DNA of 64,000 nucleotides from Enoplolaimus lenunculus (lineage: Eukaryota; Nematoda; Enoplea; Enoplida; Thoracostomopsidae), in contig JASANG010001276.1 of assembly GCA_030248215.1 (NCBI GenBank), positions 1 to 64,000 on the forward strand. Direction: 5' to 3'. A program made the position numbers and the translations under genes. Each line of letters begins with the position of its first letter. Within the stretch, counting starts at the first letter, position 1. Below, piece by piece: positions 35,850 to 47,217 of the stretch. The notes below the pieces were generated by a model. That model worked only from the letters and a program-made list of their open reading frames with translations, ran no database searches and was not told the DNA's origin.

Positions 35850-36600
35850 CAATTGAGATATCGCAGCACTGCTTCAACTACTTGTTCTAGCTATCATATG
35901 CGTTGTTTACCAGTGTACTATGTTGTGTAGGTACTGCGCAGCTACTATGCAATGTGTATTACGGGTTGACTTTTTACGTGCGGTATGTATTCTGAAGTGC
36001 AGTATTGAGTCAGTCTCCGTCTTAATATTTAAGTAATTTTGTATGACAAGTTTTTAAGTTATTATTCTTAAGTGCCCGCTATTCCGTGAGCTAGCTTTGA
36101 AATTTGTTTGAGCCGAGCCGAATTTAATGTCAAGTATTTGTGGAAAAGTTGCACTAACTTGCTTTACATTAACAAGCTGATTCATTTAGATTCGAAGAAC
36201 TGAAGTTGCACAACACAGGAACCATTTCCAATCAGCTCAACAGATTTGTCGTCGTATTAGAAAAATGGCTAATTTGATATCTAATATTTTATATAGGTAA
36301 GTCACGGATAGACACATCTTCATATATATTCATAAAACGGTGGTTGGTTTTTGTTTAAATTTGAAGATTCCGTGCCAAGAGCAACCAATATGTTTACATA
36401 AGTCAAACAAATTTTGAGTTGCAACTATGACGAAAACTTAGTTCAGCTATTAAAATTTAAATTATTTGGCTAGTTCAAGTTATGTGTCGCATCTCTAGCA
36501 AACGTACTTATTAAAAGCAAATAAATACGCAACGTTCGTATTCGCATAGGACAGTCTAATTTTGTTCAGATTTACATTTCCTTTCCCGGACGCTCTTTAT
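35850..36600. other. Upstream flank of MSH6, nothing recognised
   Basis: AT-rich sequence with no exon or repeat end I can support. The MSH6 promoter should lie between about 35221 and here, but no core motif is convincing. Confidence 0.3.
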
Positions 36601-37949
36601 AACGCCGAAAACTAAGTTCAATGACTTTGAAAGTCAAAAATTTATTGAAATGTGGGCATATCGGTGTAAAGGTTTTTCCACATTTCTGCGCTATGAGGTC
36701 AGGACTGGTCAAAAACGAGGATTTTCGACTGATCAGAAGGCGGGTGTGGTCTAGTTTCCGGTCGATTCTGGAACAGTTTAATACAACAGCCTGAGGTTAT
36801 TACCGGTTTTTATGCATCCGCGTGTCACACAGACAGAACTGCATGAGGAAACCTGAAAGAGTCATTATATCATACGCTGAAATGTCACCGGAGCATTGCA
36901 ATGTCCGAAGATCATCGATGTGAACTCAAGCAGACCTTCGTGACAGATGAAGGCTGTCTTTTCGCCATCTGCTTCGTCAATCGGACTTGCCAATAACCCG
37001 ATTGCAGATCGATGGTTGAAAAGTACTTCACACCATTCTACGCATCTAATGTATCGTCAATGCGAGGTAATGGAAAACGATCTTTTTTATAATGCGTTGA
37101 GTGGTCGACAATCAATACGTACGCGAGCGATTCCATTTTTCTTATTCGCCAAGACATCCTGAAATGCCCAAGGGCTTTTCGATGGATGAATCACACACTG
37201 ATCACGCATTCTTTGATACTTTTGCTGAGTGTTTCACATTTTTGATATTGTATTAACGTCAAGACTTGTATGTTTGATTTGGTCATTCGATTTGGCAAAG
37301 AGATCGTGTTTGATATGCAACATGCGCTTCAGTAACTGCTTTTCAGAACAGTCAAATTTGGAATCGTCAAAGTTGAGTTTATTTGACAAGTCTACGTTGG
37401 TTTGTTTTAATTGTTGTTTCAACGATTGACAAAAACGCGTGACTTGTTCAGCAGGTTGTCGGCGTTTGTTGTATCGAGTGACATTTGCAATTTCGACAGA
37501 CGGTTTGTTGTCATTTCGATCGATTTGGTCAATATCTGACAGTGAATCCATATGTTGGTATTCTGTTTCGCGATCAAGTATAATTTCGTTAACATCAACG
37601 TAGCGTCTTTTGATACTCGACCCATGCGCATTATGTCGTGAAGGCAGGTGGCACAGATTAGATTATCACTAACGTTTGTGACTGGTATATTGTGAGGAGT
37701 CTTGAATCGAACATATTGCGTTGTGCGAGCAGGTATTTGAATTTGAACCGTTTGGTCGAATTCGCAAACTTGTGCCCTCTTGGTTGCAATATTTGCTTCG
37801 TTGCCGAGTGGAGACGATCAAGCCCATGATGGAATCACATCGTTGAGATAGTGAACGTTCATCTTCTAATAATCGATCGGCCACCTGAAGATACGTAATG
37901 CATCATCTCCAATTATTAATACCTGAAACATGCGTTTTAATTAGCGGAC

Positions 37950-38135
37950 AATCGTTTATGATCGTTAGGGTTTAAGTCTTCATGTGATGATGTAATGTAG
38001 TATTTTATCTGTTTGTTAAGCATGGTTTGCTAAAGTTGGAATAGGCATCGGTTCGGCATCGGCATCGGTTCGTCATCGGCCAAATTTCAAAATAAGAATC
38101 GGCATCGGCAAAAATTTTGGTATCGGCATATCCCT
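37950..38135. mobile_element. ATCGGC-family MITE fragment inside the Gypsy fossil
   Basis: Interior plus right part of the family, with GGCATCGG runs ending near GGTATCGGCATATCCCT. It shares the GTTAGGGTTTAAGTCTTGAT-like interior of 3717-4120. Confidence 0.65.
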
Positions 38136-38507
38136 TTATAGAACCGTTGTCAGCGAATCCATAACAGTCGATAATGTCTATAGTGTCAATTTTGCAATTG
38201 TATTGACAAGTTCTTGTATTGTATAATCGTCAATTTCAGCTTCGATAAGAAACGTGACGCTTTATTGGTGAAATAACAGCTCGCGTCAACAGATGTACTT
38301 GTGTGTAGTTTAAAACCAGCAGTCGTCAATTGTACCAAGGACGGTTGGCCAGTTTTGCGCACACCCCATGCTGTAGAGATGCCTCGAGGTGCAGCAGATG
38401 ACTGTTGTGTCAGCGCCGGTTGTTGACGTACGTTGACTGGCGCATATTCAGTTTACGAGATTGTAGTATTTGTCTTACAGCGTAAAGGCGCATTCGATAT
38501 TTAAGGT

Positions 38508-39680
38508 CCCGAGTAGTGCAACAAGGCGTCCCCCAAGGCGCCATCCTATCGCCAACATTGTTCAACCTGGTAATGTCAAAGGCTCCGATTCCACCACCAA
38601 ACATCAAACTGGTTTCGTATGCCGATGACATGTCGCTGTTAACTTCCGGGCCAACAACCCTGTCCGACTGGCTCCAAAACCGCCACCTTCGGCTCTCACC
38701 AGGTAAATCAACGGCAACAACGTTCACCACGTTCACACATGAAGTCAACAAAGCACTGCCGATCAAAGTGAATGGCTCAACAATCCCAACAACATGAAAA
38801 CCGAAAATTTTGGGAGTTGTCTTCGACAGCATGCTGACGTTTTCGCACCAGGCCACTCAGGTTACTGGCGCCCTACGTAAGCGAAACGCAGTTTTACACG
38901 CGATATCTGGATCAACATGGGGTAAGCAGAAAGAAACCCTGCTAGTCACCTATAAAGCGATCGGAAGATCAGTGCTCAACTACGGTGCCCCCGTATGGTC
39001 TCCAGGCCTTTCCAGTAGCAGATGGCAAGAACTCCAACGCCAGCAAAACAGTGCCAGCCGTACTAACCGGATGCCTGCGGAAAACGAAAGAAGAGCACCT
39101 CCATCTAGAAACCAGTATGCTGCCAGTCAAAGAGCACAACCTGATGCTTTCGGAGCAGTATTTCCTCAGATGCCACCTTCAAGATCATATCAGCCATCAA
39201 ATCGCCAATAATCCAGCGGTCCCCAGCCGCCTCATGCGTCACACTCTCGCCAGTACGTTTCCAGATCACAATCGTTGGCATGACATGGGTCCACTCGACA
39301 ACAAAAAATATCGCGCTTTGCTCAAGATCATCCATGACAAAGCACATCAAGATGGAGTCAGAAACTACAAACCACCGGTCCTGCTGGGAGGCTATCCGCC
39401 GCCACTGTCAAACGAGGAGAAGAAACTGCCCAGGAGCACCCGTTGCAAGCTAGCCCAACTCCGTGCTGGCTACTCAAGCATCCTAAATAATTATCTGGCC
39501 AAGATCAACCATGATGTAGTGGATGCATGTTCCTTGTGCTCCGCGACTCCTCATGACACGATACATTTGTTCAATTGCCCGGCCAATCCCACATCTCTGA
39601 CGCCAGAAGCTTTATGGACGAAGCCGGTTGAAGCTGCCACACTCCTTGGGCTCGACATCAACGGTGACTCGTAGCACAAA
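38508..39680 (+). mobile_element. 5'-truncated LINE (jockey-like) reverse transcriptase fragment
   Basis: The frame from 38510 reads VVQQGVPQGAILSPTLFNL, then YADDM (the RT catalytic box) and KPKILGVVFDSML. This is the second half of a non-LTR retrotransposon RT, and the region after it holds a C-terminal cysteine cluster (CSLCSATPHDTIHLFNC). One in-frame TGA lies at 38795-38797, and a frameshift near 39050 moves the C-terminal part into another frame that ends at 39674. The 5' half is absent, typical of incomplete reverse transcription. It sits within the Gypsy fossil in the opposite orientation. The C-terminal layout suggests the jockey group, but the clade is not proven. GC content is visibly higher than its surroundings. 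Confidence 0.88.
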
Positions 39681-40929
39681 GGCGTTACAACATCAAGAAC
39701 GGCTTAGCATGTGATTCGCTAGCAACAACAGTACTTGGTGCAGCAGCAGACATTTGCTGTTTTCGTGTCGTAATTTTGGTGTAAATTCGTTTGTTTTGCT
39801 ATCTGGCTATGTTGTATACTGTGTTGGACCGAATTTTGTAGTTGTTTTTTTATTGTAGGCATTGCACTGATTTGTGCGACGCAGCGAGTTTTAATAGTTC
39901 TATCTGTTGTCAAATTTCGACTTTTGCTGGTCACGATCTTGACATTGCACATTTCGCAAATTTAGCATTTGTTCGATTTTTGCAATGGGAATCTTCAAAT
40001 GACGAAAACCTTCGTCAATGCCAGCAGTGAATTTGTGAAACATTTGTGCCTTCATGTTGCGCCAGCCAATGTGTTGACATCTCCGGTTTGACGGATACTT
40101 TGAAGTTTCGCTAGATGTTCTGGAAACGATGTTGAATGCGAAAAACTTTGTTCGAAATATTTGACGACTACTTGGTAATCCAATGCCGTGAATGGACGAC
40201 TAGGATTCTCGATGTATTGTCAATAGTTCTCACTAGGGGCGAATTTTTGTCGAACTTGTTCTTGAACCATTTCCATTTTTCGTCGTCATTGGTGACCTTA
40301 TGTTCATCGAGCTGTCGATTGAACTTTTTGAACCATTTGTCAAAGTCGTTGGTGGCATCGGTATCGGATACGGATTTGTTACGTGCACCGACGTGTTTGC
40401 GTTGACGTTTGATACGTTAGCACGCTGTTCTAGTTGATTAGCTTCGTCAATTTTTCAATCGTCATCGCCATCGTACGCGAAACGTGCATTTTTACAACAT
40501 TGTGACGTGGCGTTGATGTAAGTACCTGTTTGATTTTCACACTGCTAAACGTTTAACTTTTTAAATTTTTTACAACTTTTGCAAGTTTTGATGTGTTATT
40601 TGTATTTCACCGTAAAGGCGTTTTCAATACTACGACAAGTAGGTAGTAAATCGTTTTGAACTGTTTGCAATTGCTCAGTAAAGTTGTGTTCGATTTCATC
40701 CTTCAAAACATCTTCGCAAATTGTCAGGACTTCGTGTTGTACCGTTCGAACATCACGCAACGCATCCCGTTAAAAAGTTGAACATTATCTTATACCATCT
40801 GAATATCCTTCCACACATGTTGCACAGTGTGAACATTATTTTGCACCGTTTGCAATTGCATACTATTATTTTGTGCAATAATTGATGTAATTAACGACAG
40901 GGTTTTTTGATAGTAATAGCCTCAAATAC

Positions 40930-41005
40930 ATTTGCTGAATCCTCGAATTCTGGTCTCGGTTCCAAATCTCCGAGACTCAAAAAAGCGAGACCGAGACCTG
41001 CCAAA
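40930..41005. mobile_element. GAGACC-family MITE remnant
   Basis: GGTCTCGG and its inverse CCGAGACC face each other across about 30 bp, as at 28045-28531 and 32985-33098. Confidence 0.55.
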
Positions 41006-41187
41006 TTCCGAGAGAGAGTTTCACTACACGCAGCAAATTTTTGATATTCATTTGTAGAAAATTTTTATAGCACACCCAGTGTAAATTAGCGTCATGAACT
41101 GTACATAAAACTGTGTATGGTTTTATGCAAATATCGTATATATACATACACAACCTTCGACGTGGCAATGTATTTTTCTATTTCAGT

Positions 41188-44100
41188 ATGACTGAGTTTA
41201 CTACTTCCACTAAAGCATATGTTAAAATGGTACTACATACTTTGAAATACCCTCACTGTGCAGTAAATGGTGTTCTTATCGGATTGAAAGAGAAATCCAG
41301 TAATGCATGTCACATTCATGATACAATTCCGTTGTTTCATATGGCTCTCAGTCTAGCGCCAATGCTTGAAATTGCAATGTGTCAGGTAGATGTGAATAAA
41401 AAATATAATTAGTAGTTTTGTTTTTTCTCGAAACATCAATAAATTTAATGCAGACTAATCATGCATGCGTGCAACATAATTAACACTACTATTTTCAGAC
41501 TCACGTATATTAATTTAGCTGTGCTGGCTGCTGTAGCTTTCACTACGTAAAATGTACGTATATATGCCGTGTCCCAAGCAACTATTTGCACCAATTGGCA
41601 ACTGGGACGTCCTAAACGACAATTGCTGTTCGGGAAAGCCCAAACAACTGCTGGAATGCAAACTGACTTCGAATGGTTTTTCAGGTTCCACTATATTCGA
41701 GAAAACTGAGCTGAACAAAATTATTTGCCTTCACCATATTTGCAAAGTATACGTCGTTTGGGGCCTAGCGCCCATAACCGGTTATATTAATTATGGCTTG
41801 AGTAAATCGTTTTAAAGTACGGTTGTGCTTTGGCTTTGATACGTGTTATTTTGTTTGATTGTACCTGCATAGAAATAAAAAACATTGCCCACATAATGCT
41901 GTATTCGATAAAACATTAGGGCACACCCTCACACAATTTCTTTTTTATGCTATTAAACACCATAAGCCTTGTTTATTCTATAATTTACAAATTTGGTGAA
42001 GCCAAATAATTATTGTGCAAGTTAGTTATCTCGAACACAGTCAAGCCTGATCAACCAATCACAAACTGTTTGAAATCCATTGGTTGTTTGGGCTGCACCG
42101 AACAGCAATTGTCATTTGGGACGTTCCGATTGGCAATTGGGGCAAATAGCTGTTTGGGCATGACATATATTTTTTTGAATTCTGGTATATAGTGTATTTC
42201 AGATTGATTTTTATTGTCAACAGTTATGTCCTCCTCTGCAGATTGTTGGTTATTATCACGCAAATGAAAGACTTAGAGATTCTGCGTAAGTTTTAAAATT
42301 ATCATCACATCCACATAAACTAAGCAACAATTAGCCGTAAGAAAAATTTGCCAATTTTTGTAGATACTTTATTTCGGCTCTGTTGACGGTTGACGTTCGG
42401 TCCGTTGAAAATTTACCTCCTGTTCTCGGCTGTACTAAAATTTTCATCCTGACGTGCTGTTTTAAAGTCTTGTTTAAACGATATCAATGGTTGATCGATT
42501 TATTGCCGTGGGTTGAATTATGTGATAAATTATTCACGTGCATCCGCTAAATTAATATTCGGTCGCACAATGATATATTTATACTTACGTATATTGGAAT
42601 GCTTTGGTTTATACTTTTAGACCTAGCGCAGTTGCCACAAGAATAGCTGAAAAAGTCCAATCTCAGTTTCCTGATGCCTTATTATTTATGGTACGTCTTT
42701 CTAAGTCTAAATATTGCAAATAATGTTTGTGCACACTATGAAATTGAGCGAAAGAAAAATTGTCATAGTTGTTCATGCTTGTTAGGTGTTATGTCTTGGA
42801 GTTTATGACCATGCGATTTAGTAATACCAACGTTCTTTATTAAGCATGATTGTATTAAAATTCGTATCGGCATATACAGGTTTGGCATCGGCAAAATTTG
42901 AAAATAAGAATCAGTGTCGGCCTTGGTAAAACGTTGGAATCGGCGCATCACTATTTTCTAGTTATAATTCGACGGTTCCGTACTCAGAAATAAGAAATTA
43001 TCTCAAAACAATTAAGGTTGGCCTCGTCACAAGCTCGGGGGAGTCTGCTGGACCAACCTCGAATCCCCATCAATAACTCCTCGATTAGTCATTGCAAATG
43101 GGTGTGAAGTCGAATATTGGACGCACACCCTATGCACGCCCATGTTTTATAGTAAGATGATGTTGAAATATGTTGATGCGCAATCTTCAAATATTGGAAG
43201 CGCCTGACTACGCCCATGATGTATCTGTTTTGAATTTTCCAGTAAATTTTTCTTGAACTTAATTTAGCTTCATCGTCTGTTCCTCAAATTATGAGCGTTA
43301 AGAATGGTTTGCTTAGCTTAGTTATCTATTAAGCTTTCACTGTGCTTAACAATATTCGTGTTCGGGAAGTAATTTATTTTCACTGAGGATAATTTTAATA
43401 CAGTGCTGTGTAAAACTGGCCTAGGGTCTCTTTTACTGGGGTCCTTTTTCACGCGGCGCTGTGTAAAAATGACTTCTTTTTAATATGGGGCATTTTTCAC
43501 ACGGACGTACTATAAAAATTGGACCTCTTAAAAATATGTCGGGGGTCTTTTTTCATGCAACACCTGTTGTTATAACACTTGAAGTTTTTTAACAGCTGGA
43601 TTTTCAGCAGTAAGATTGCATAAGTTAACACATTTAATAACTTACTGCAGGTTGCTAGAGAGTATCTTTTTAAATGATTCCTCTTTTGTGTCTCGCTCCA
43701 CTCCGAACGAAAATGTTAGTATTTACTATATATATGTTTAATTTATTTAACATTCTATACGATACAGAGTGGCAACTTTAATGCGCCGCTATCTTTGGGT
43801 TTAGGTTGACAATACTGCCGTCAGCATTGATTTTGAACGACCTTTGTACAAAGTGTATCAGTATCACGAACACAAGTGGAGGCAGAAAGAGAAGAATAAG
43901 TAAGTTATATTTTGTTGGCGCCTATACTGGGTGCAACCAGAATTTTGATTCCGATTAGAGATCCAAATCAACACGAATTTCGATTCCGATTACACAATCA
44001 ATCGGGATCGGATTTTCGAAATTTTAATTTTATTCTTACTTGCTGTGATACGTTACATTAAAATTCTCTATGATTTATCTATTAAATTGCTTTTGATGAC

Positions 44101-44949
44101 TTAACTTATCAATGAATAATGGTAGTTTATCTGTACAGGACCAAAAATGGTCGGCGATTTGTTCATTCGACGTTTTTGAAAATTATTGTTGCCGGCCAAG
44201 AGACACGTTAAATCAATATTATATTTTGTTAATACAAATTATCCGTCCAAAGTTTTTAATTCCGATTACTATTCCGGTATACATTTGCTGTTGCGGTTCC
44301 GGTATAATCCAGATCCGTTATGCACCCTGTGCCTATCCGATATTTCTTGGTTGTAATGTGAAATGGTGGCTTTGAATACTTTTGAATTGACTTGACTGTC
44401 CGGTTCCCAATAATGGGATGTCTCAGCCTTTACAAGTCCCGGTATTTGGCTGATCTCGGTCTCAGTTCTTTGAGTTGGGTAGGTTAAGTGAAAAATAAGC
44501 GTTTGTGGTGTTTTTAGTTTGAGTTTAGTAGGTAATCAGCAATTCTTCACGGATATATTAAGATTATACACTAAAACATCGAGCAGTTTCAAAAATGCGC
44601 AAAAAACTCTTGTTAGAAAAATTCATTTTCTATAACGGTCCAATACTGATCGAGACCGAAACAAGCACTCTTGGTTTTAGCGGAGTAACTTATTCCTGTC
44701 GGTTGCCAATTGGGACAGATATTTAGTTATTGATAGCGAAACATGTACACCATTTTGTAACACGTATTAATATTTTTCGTTTTAAGAGTGTTATTCGAAG
44801 AAGAAGAGCGAACTCTTTCAGTGGCTTCAGCTGCAATTCAATCGAAGCTGTATCGCGAACTAGTCGATTTTGATCAACACTTAGATGACATTTGTTTAGA
44901 CTATCTCAACCGAAAGCTTGAGCTAAAACTTGAACAGCTATCCATATGA
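41188..44949 (+). CDS. EMC8: ER membrane protein complex subunit 8/9 (5 exons, 202 aa)
   Basis: EMC8/9 is a soluble, MPN-fold subunit on the cytosolic side of the ER membrane complex, which inserts tail-anchored and multipass proteins. Exons 41188-41385, 42203-42285, 42621-42690, 43805-43899 and 44787-44949 join in phase to 203 codons including the stop; the human proteins are about 210 aa. Diagnostic segments are AYVKMVLHTLKYPHCAVNG, IPLFHMALSLAPMLEIAM, IVGYYHANERLRDSAP, LLFMVDNTAVSIDF and YRELVDFDQHLDDI. The catalytic JAMM residues of active MPN proteases are absent, as in the family. The start is well placed: TTTCAG ends at 41186, one base before the ATG, so the ATG follows either a 5'UTR intron or a spliced-leader acceptor. 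EMC8 and EMC9 cannot be told apart here, so the symbol is provisional. The gene diverges from MSH6 across the Gypsy fossil. Confidence 0.95.
42755..42955. mobile_element. ATCGGC-family fragment in EMC8 intron 3
   Basis: Contains GGCATCGGCAAAATTTGAAA and ends GGAATCGGCGCATCACTA, a worn right end of the family. Confidence 0.5.
43000..43560. repeat. Unclassified repeats in EMC8 intron 3
   Basis: At 43400-43560 there are three imperfect copies, about 60-70 bp apart, of a GTGTAAAA...GGGGTC motif followed by TTTTTCAC. Upstream, 43010-43210 is GC-richer and may be a SINE-like or MITE insertion. No family was assigned. Confidence 0.4.
43929..44330. mobile_element. hAT-type MITE in EMC8 intron 4
   Basis: Left end CTGGGTGCAACCAGAATT, right end ATGCACCCTG, with GATTCCGATT arrays inside. 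Flanks CGCCTATA and TGCCTATC agree at 6 of 8 bases. The middle matches 6897-7322. Confidence 0.72.
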
Positions 44950-44999
44950 TATTTTGCTTGTGTTTTTGTGACCGTTTGTGAATGCATAACGAGAACGTT

Positions 45000-45528
45000 A
45001 TGGATGCGTCAGAAGGTTATTTGTTAAAGAGTTGACAAAACATTCAGTAACGTCGCGTTTGAAAATTTTTGATTACTATTGAATATTATTAATGGTTCTA
45101 TCTCAGGTTTGACTAATTTTGAGGTTGTGTGTATTTTGATTGTCCATGCACATATACGTTAAGTACGGTTATAACAGATACTGTGGTAAGCTGTCTGAAT
45201 CCATGACGGTGGCAGAGAATTAATCAGAATACTATTATTAACTATAATTGGTGTGTTAGTAAAATTTCAGTCTGTACGGGTTCTGCTGGAATAACTGTTG
45301 CGCTCAAAACTTTAAACGTAGCGTCATAATATCATTGTGCAACTCAAAATGTGTACTCAGTAAAATGCATCGTGTTCAAGCGTTTTAAAGGTTGTGTTAT
45401 ACTTATAGTGGTTGCCAAGATTGATATCGATGTTTGTATGTCCGTATTTGTGTTGTACTATCTCATTATACAACAAACCAGTTTTTCGGAATTATATAAA
45501 ACAACTGACTAAGAGTATTAGGCTAATG
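45000..45528. other. 3' flank of EMC8, nothing recognised
   Basis: No repeat or exon could be supported. Confidence 0.3.
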
Positions 45529-45876
45529 CTACACACACTTGTATTTTAAAATTTTGGAACTTGGAAATACTATGTCAGAATAACGATTAAAGAATAAAAT
45601 ATTCAAGATATTTTCTGGATCAGAAATATTTGTTGGGGAAAAATCGGAGCCAAAGATTAGTTTCAAATATTGAAGAAATGTCTGTATAAAAGCCTCGTCT
45701 TTCTTTAAATATTTCATTTTGCATTTGCGTAAATGATATATTTTATGAAGTAAAACATTCGTTTCAGTAAATATTTGCGAAGCGCTTGTCCGTATTTCCA
45801 TATGAAAGTTATTTGACCTGTAAAGTTGGTGCCCCTTTGATTGGACATTTCTGATTGTTACAGAAGCCGAAAGCAA
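45529..45876 (-). CDS. Hypothetical open frame, doubtful
   Basis: A 115-codon open frame with Met codons near both 45876 and 45800. The translation (for example QTFLQYLKLIFGSDFSPTN) is hydrophilic and could be protein, but I recognise no family. No splice site links it to the Kv gene upstream on the same strand. It may be a chance frame in AT-rich DNA. Confidence 0.2.
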   Translation of the reverse strand: MLSASVTIRNVQSKGHQLYRSNNFHMEIRTSASQIFTETNVLLHKIYHLRKCKMKYLKKDEAFIQTFLQYLKLIFGSDFSPTNISDPENILNILFFNRYSDIVFPSSKILKYKCV

Positions 45877-46393
45877 TCATAGCGTTTTTGTCTATTTAAA
45901 ATTGCAAGGCGTTGGTGATTAACAGTGGGCGTCTATCAAGTTTAGGAAACGTGTAAAAGTACAGGTTGCAACCGCAGGTGTATCTCGGTCACAAACGAAA
46001 TCTACCTTCCAGCTATGGTGGACTGTTTGAAAGCCTGCTAGGGTTCCACAAAGTACAATTTTTCATTAGTTTGGCTTAATGGGCAGGCCACCATAATTAA
46101 AACGAGATGTCCGTTTAAGTTAAAAATTGGTTTGTTTAAAGAAATACCGAAACTTCGGTTAGTTTTACTCTTAAAGTAGTTATACACAACGTATATGTCT
46201 CAGTTTTTTATTACAGATATGCTACAATTGTTTGAAATATAATATAAATTTCAAAATTCATCCAAAATATTAAAAATTTCGACGCATGCGCCATTTTTCT
46301 TTAACATTTTACAAAGCCCAGGGAACATTTGTAGGCCTCCATTTTTTGGCAGAAAAATAAAGCACACACAAAAATTGTCGTTATTCAAAAAAT

Positions 46394-46612
46394 ATTGTCC
46401 GAAATTTAAGACAACTATGTTTTGATACGAACTCCGGACATATATATCTAGAAATGTGTTTGAAATTTTTCAGACTTAAAAGTGTGAAATTTAAAGACTT
46501 TCATGAACGATTAAGACAAATATTTCTGAAATATAAGACAAATATGTCTGAATTACAAGACAAATTTTTCCAGGGAAGAGAGTCCAAAATTGGTGACTAA
46601 AGCTCAACCAAA
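46394..46612. repeat. Direct repeat, copy A (AAGACAAAT family)
   Basis: Shares with 47640-47892 the run CATGAACGATTAAGA, several ATAAGACAAAT units and the tail CTAAAGCTCAAC. The two copies bracket the last exon of the Kv gene. Confidence 0.75.
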
Positions 46613-46615
46613 TAC

Positions 46616-47169
46616 CAGGGTGCAATCGGAGGTGAAAAATACCAGTACCGAAGCCTGAGGTCAGCGAAACTTGTCGGAGCCGGAGGTGCGGCAAAATTAT
46701 AGTAAAAATGATGGTTAATTAATTTTAGCCTATTTCTGCAATATGTTAAGTTGTTTGATTTTACGCCAATTTTCTGCGAAATTTCGAAAATCTTTCCTAA
46801 AAATTGCGACAAAAGTAAAACGAAACGCGCTATAAACGGATAAATTTTGCAAAACTAACGTTATTTTTACGTTCAAAATTAGTTATGAATCCGTATATAT
46901 CTCGCATTTTTTGCTACAGATATGCTGTAATTGTTCGAAATGAAAAAGAATTACGAAATTCATCCAATATCTTAAAAAAATTTGATACATCCGCCAGATG
47001 TTCTTTTCAATTTTTGAAAGACTGGTTAATTTATGGACGCCTCAATTGTGCTGGCAGAAAAATAAAACATTTTTGAACCTTTTATACTTCAATATTCGTT
47101 TTCCGTTTTCGTTATTTTAACCACTATTTTTTTCCATTTCGGTTATTTTTACTATCCGTTTACACCCTG
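46616..47169. mobile_element. hAT-type element downstream of the Kv gene
   Basis: Ends CAGGGTGCAATCGGAGG and TATCCGTTTACACCCTG. The flanks do not give a convincing 8-bp duplication. The interior contains a TTTCGGTTATTTT-rich right part. Confidence 0.6.
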
Positions 47170-47217
47170 GTTGATACAAAATCGTGCAATATTAATCAAA
47201 TGAAAGTTTGATTTTGT

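Larger units (their letters stand above)
36600..40920 (-). mobile_element. Ty3/Gypsy LTR retrotransposon fossil, broken
   Basis: Recognised on the - strand by a gag-like region (about 39720-40900), a protease-to-RT linker region (about 37230-37880) and conserved Ty3/Gypsy reverse transcriptase blocks (about 36860-37200). No long terminal repeats, RNase H or integrase could be identified. It is broken, with many disruptions (more than ten), and looks old. A LINE copy and an ATCGGC-family fragment have inserted into it. Confidence 0.8.

Noticed and set aside
38410-38856. 148-codon frame on the - strand
   Set aside because: Antisense to the LINE reverse transcriptase, whose QGVPQGAILSP and YADD motifs are on the + strand.
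41499-41504. Six-base microexon (ACTCAC) in EMC8
   Set aside because: An ordinary exon at 42203-42285 joins exon 1 in phase and gives the family-like IDFYC...IVGYYHANE sequence, so the microexon is unnecessary.
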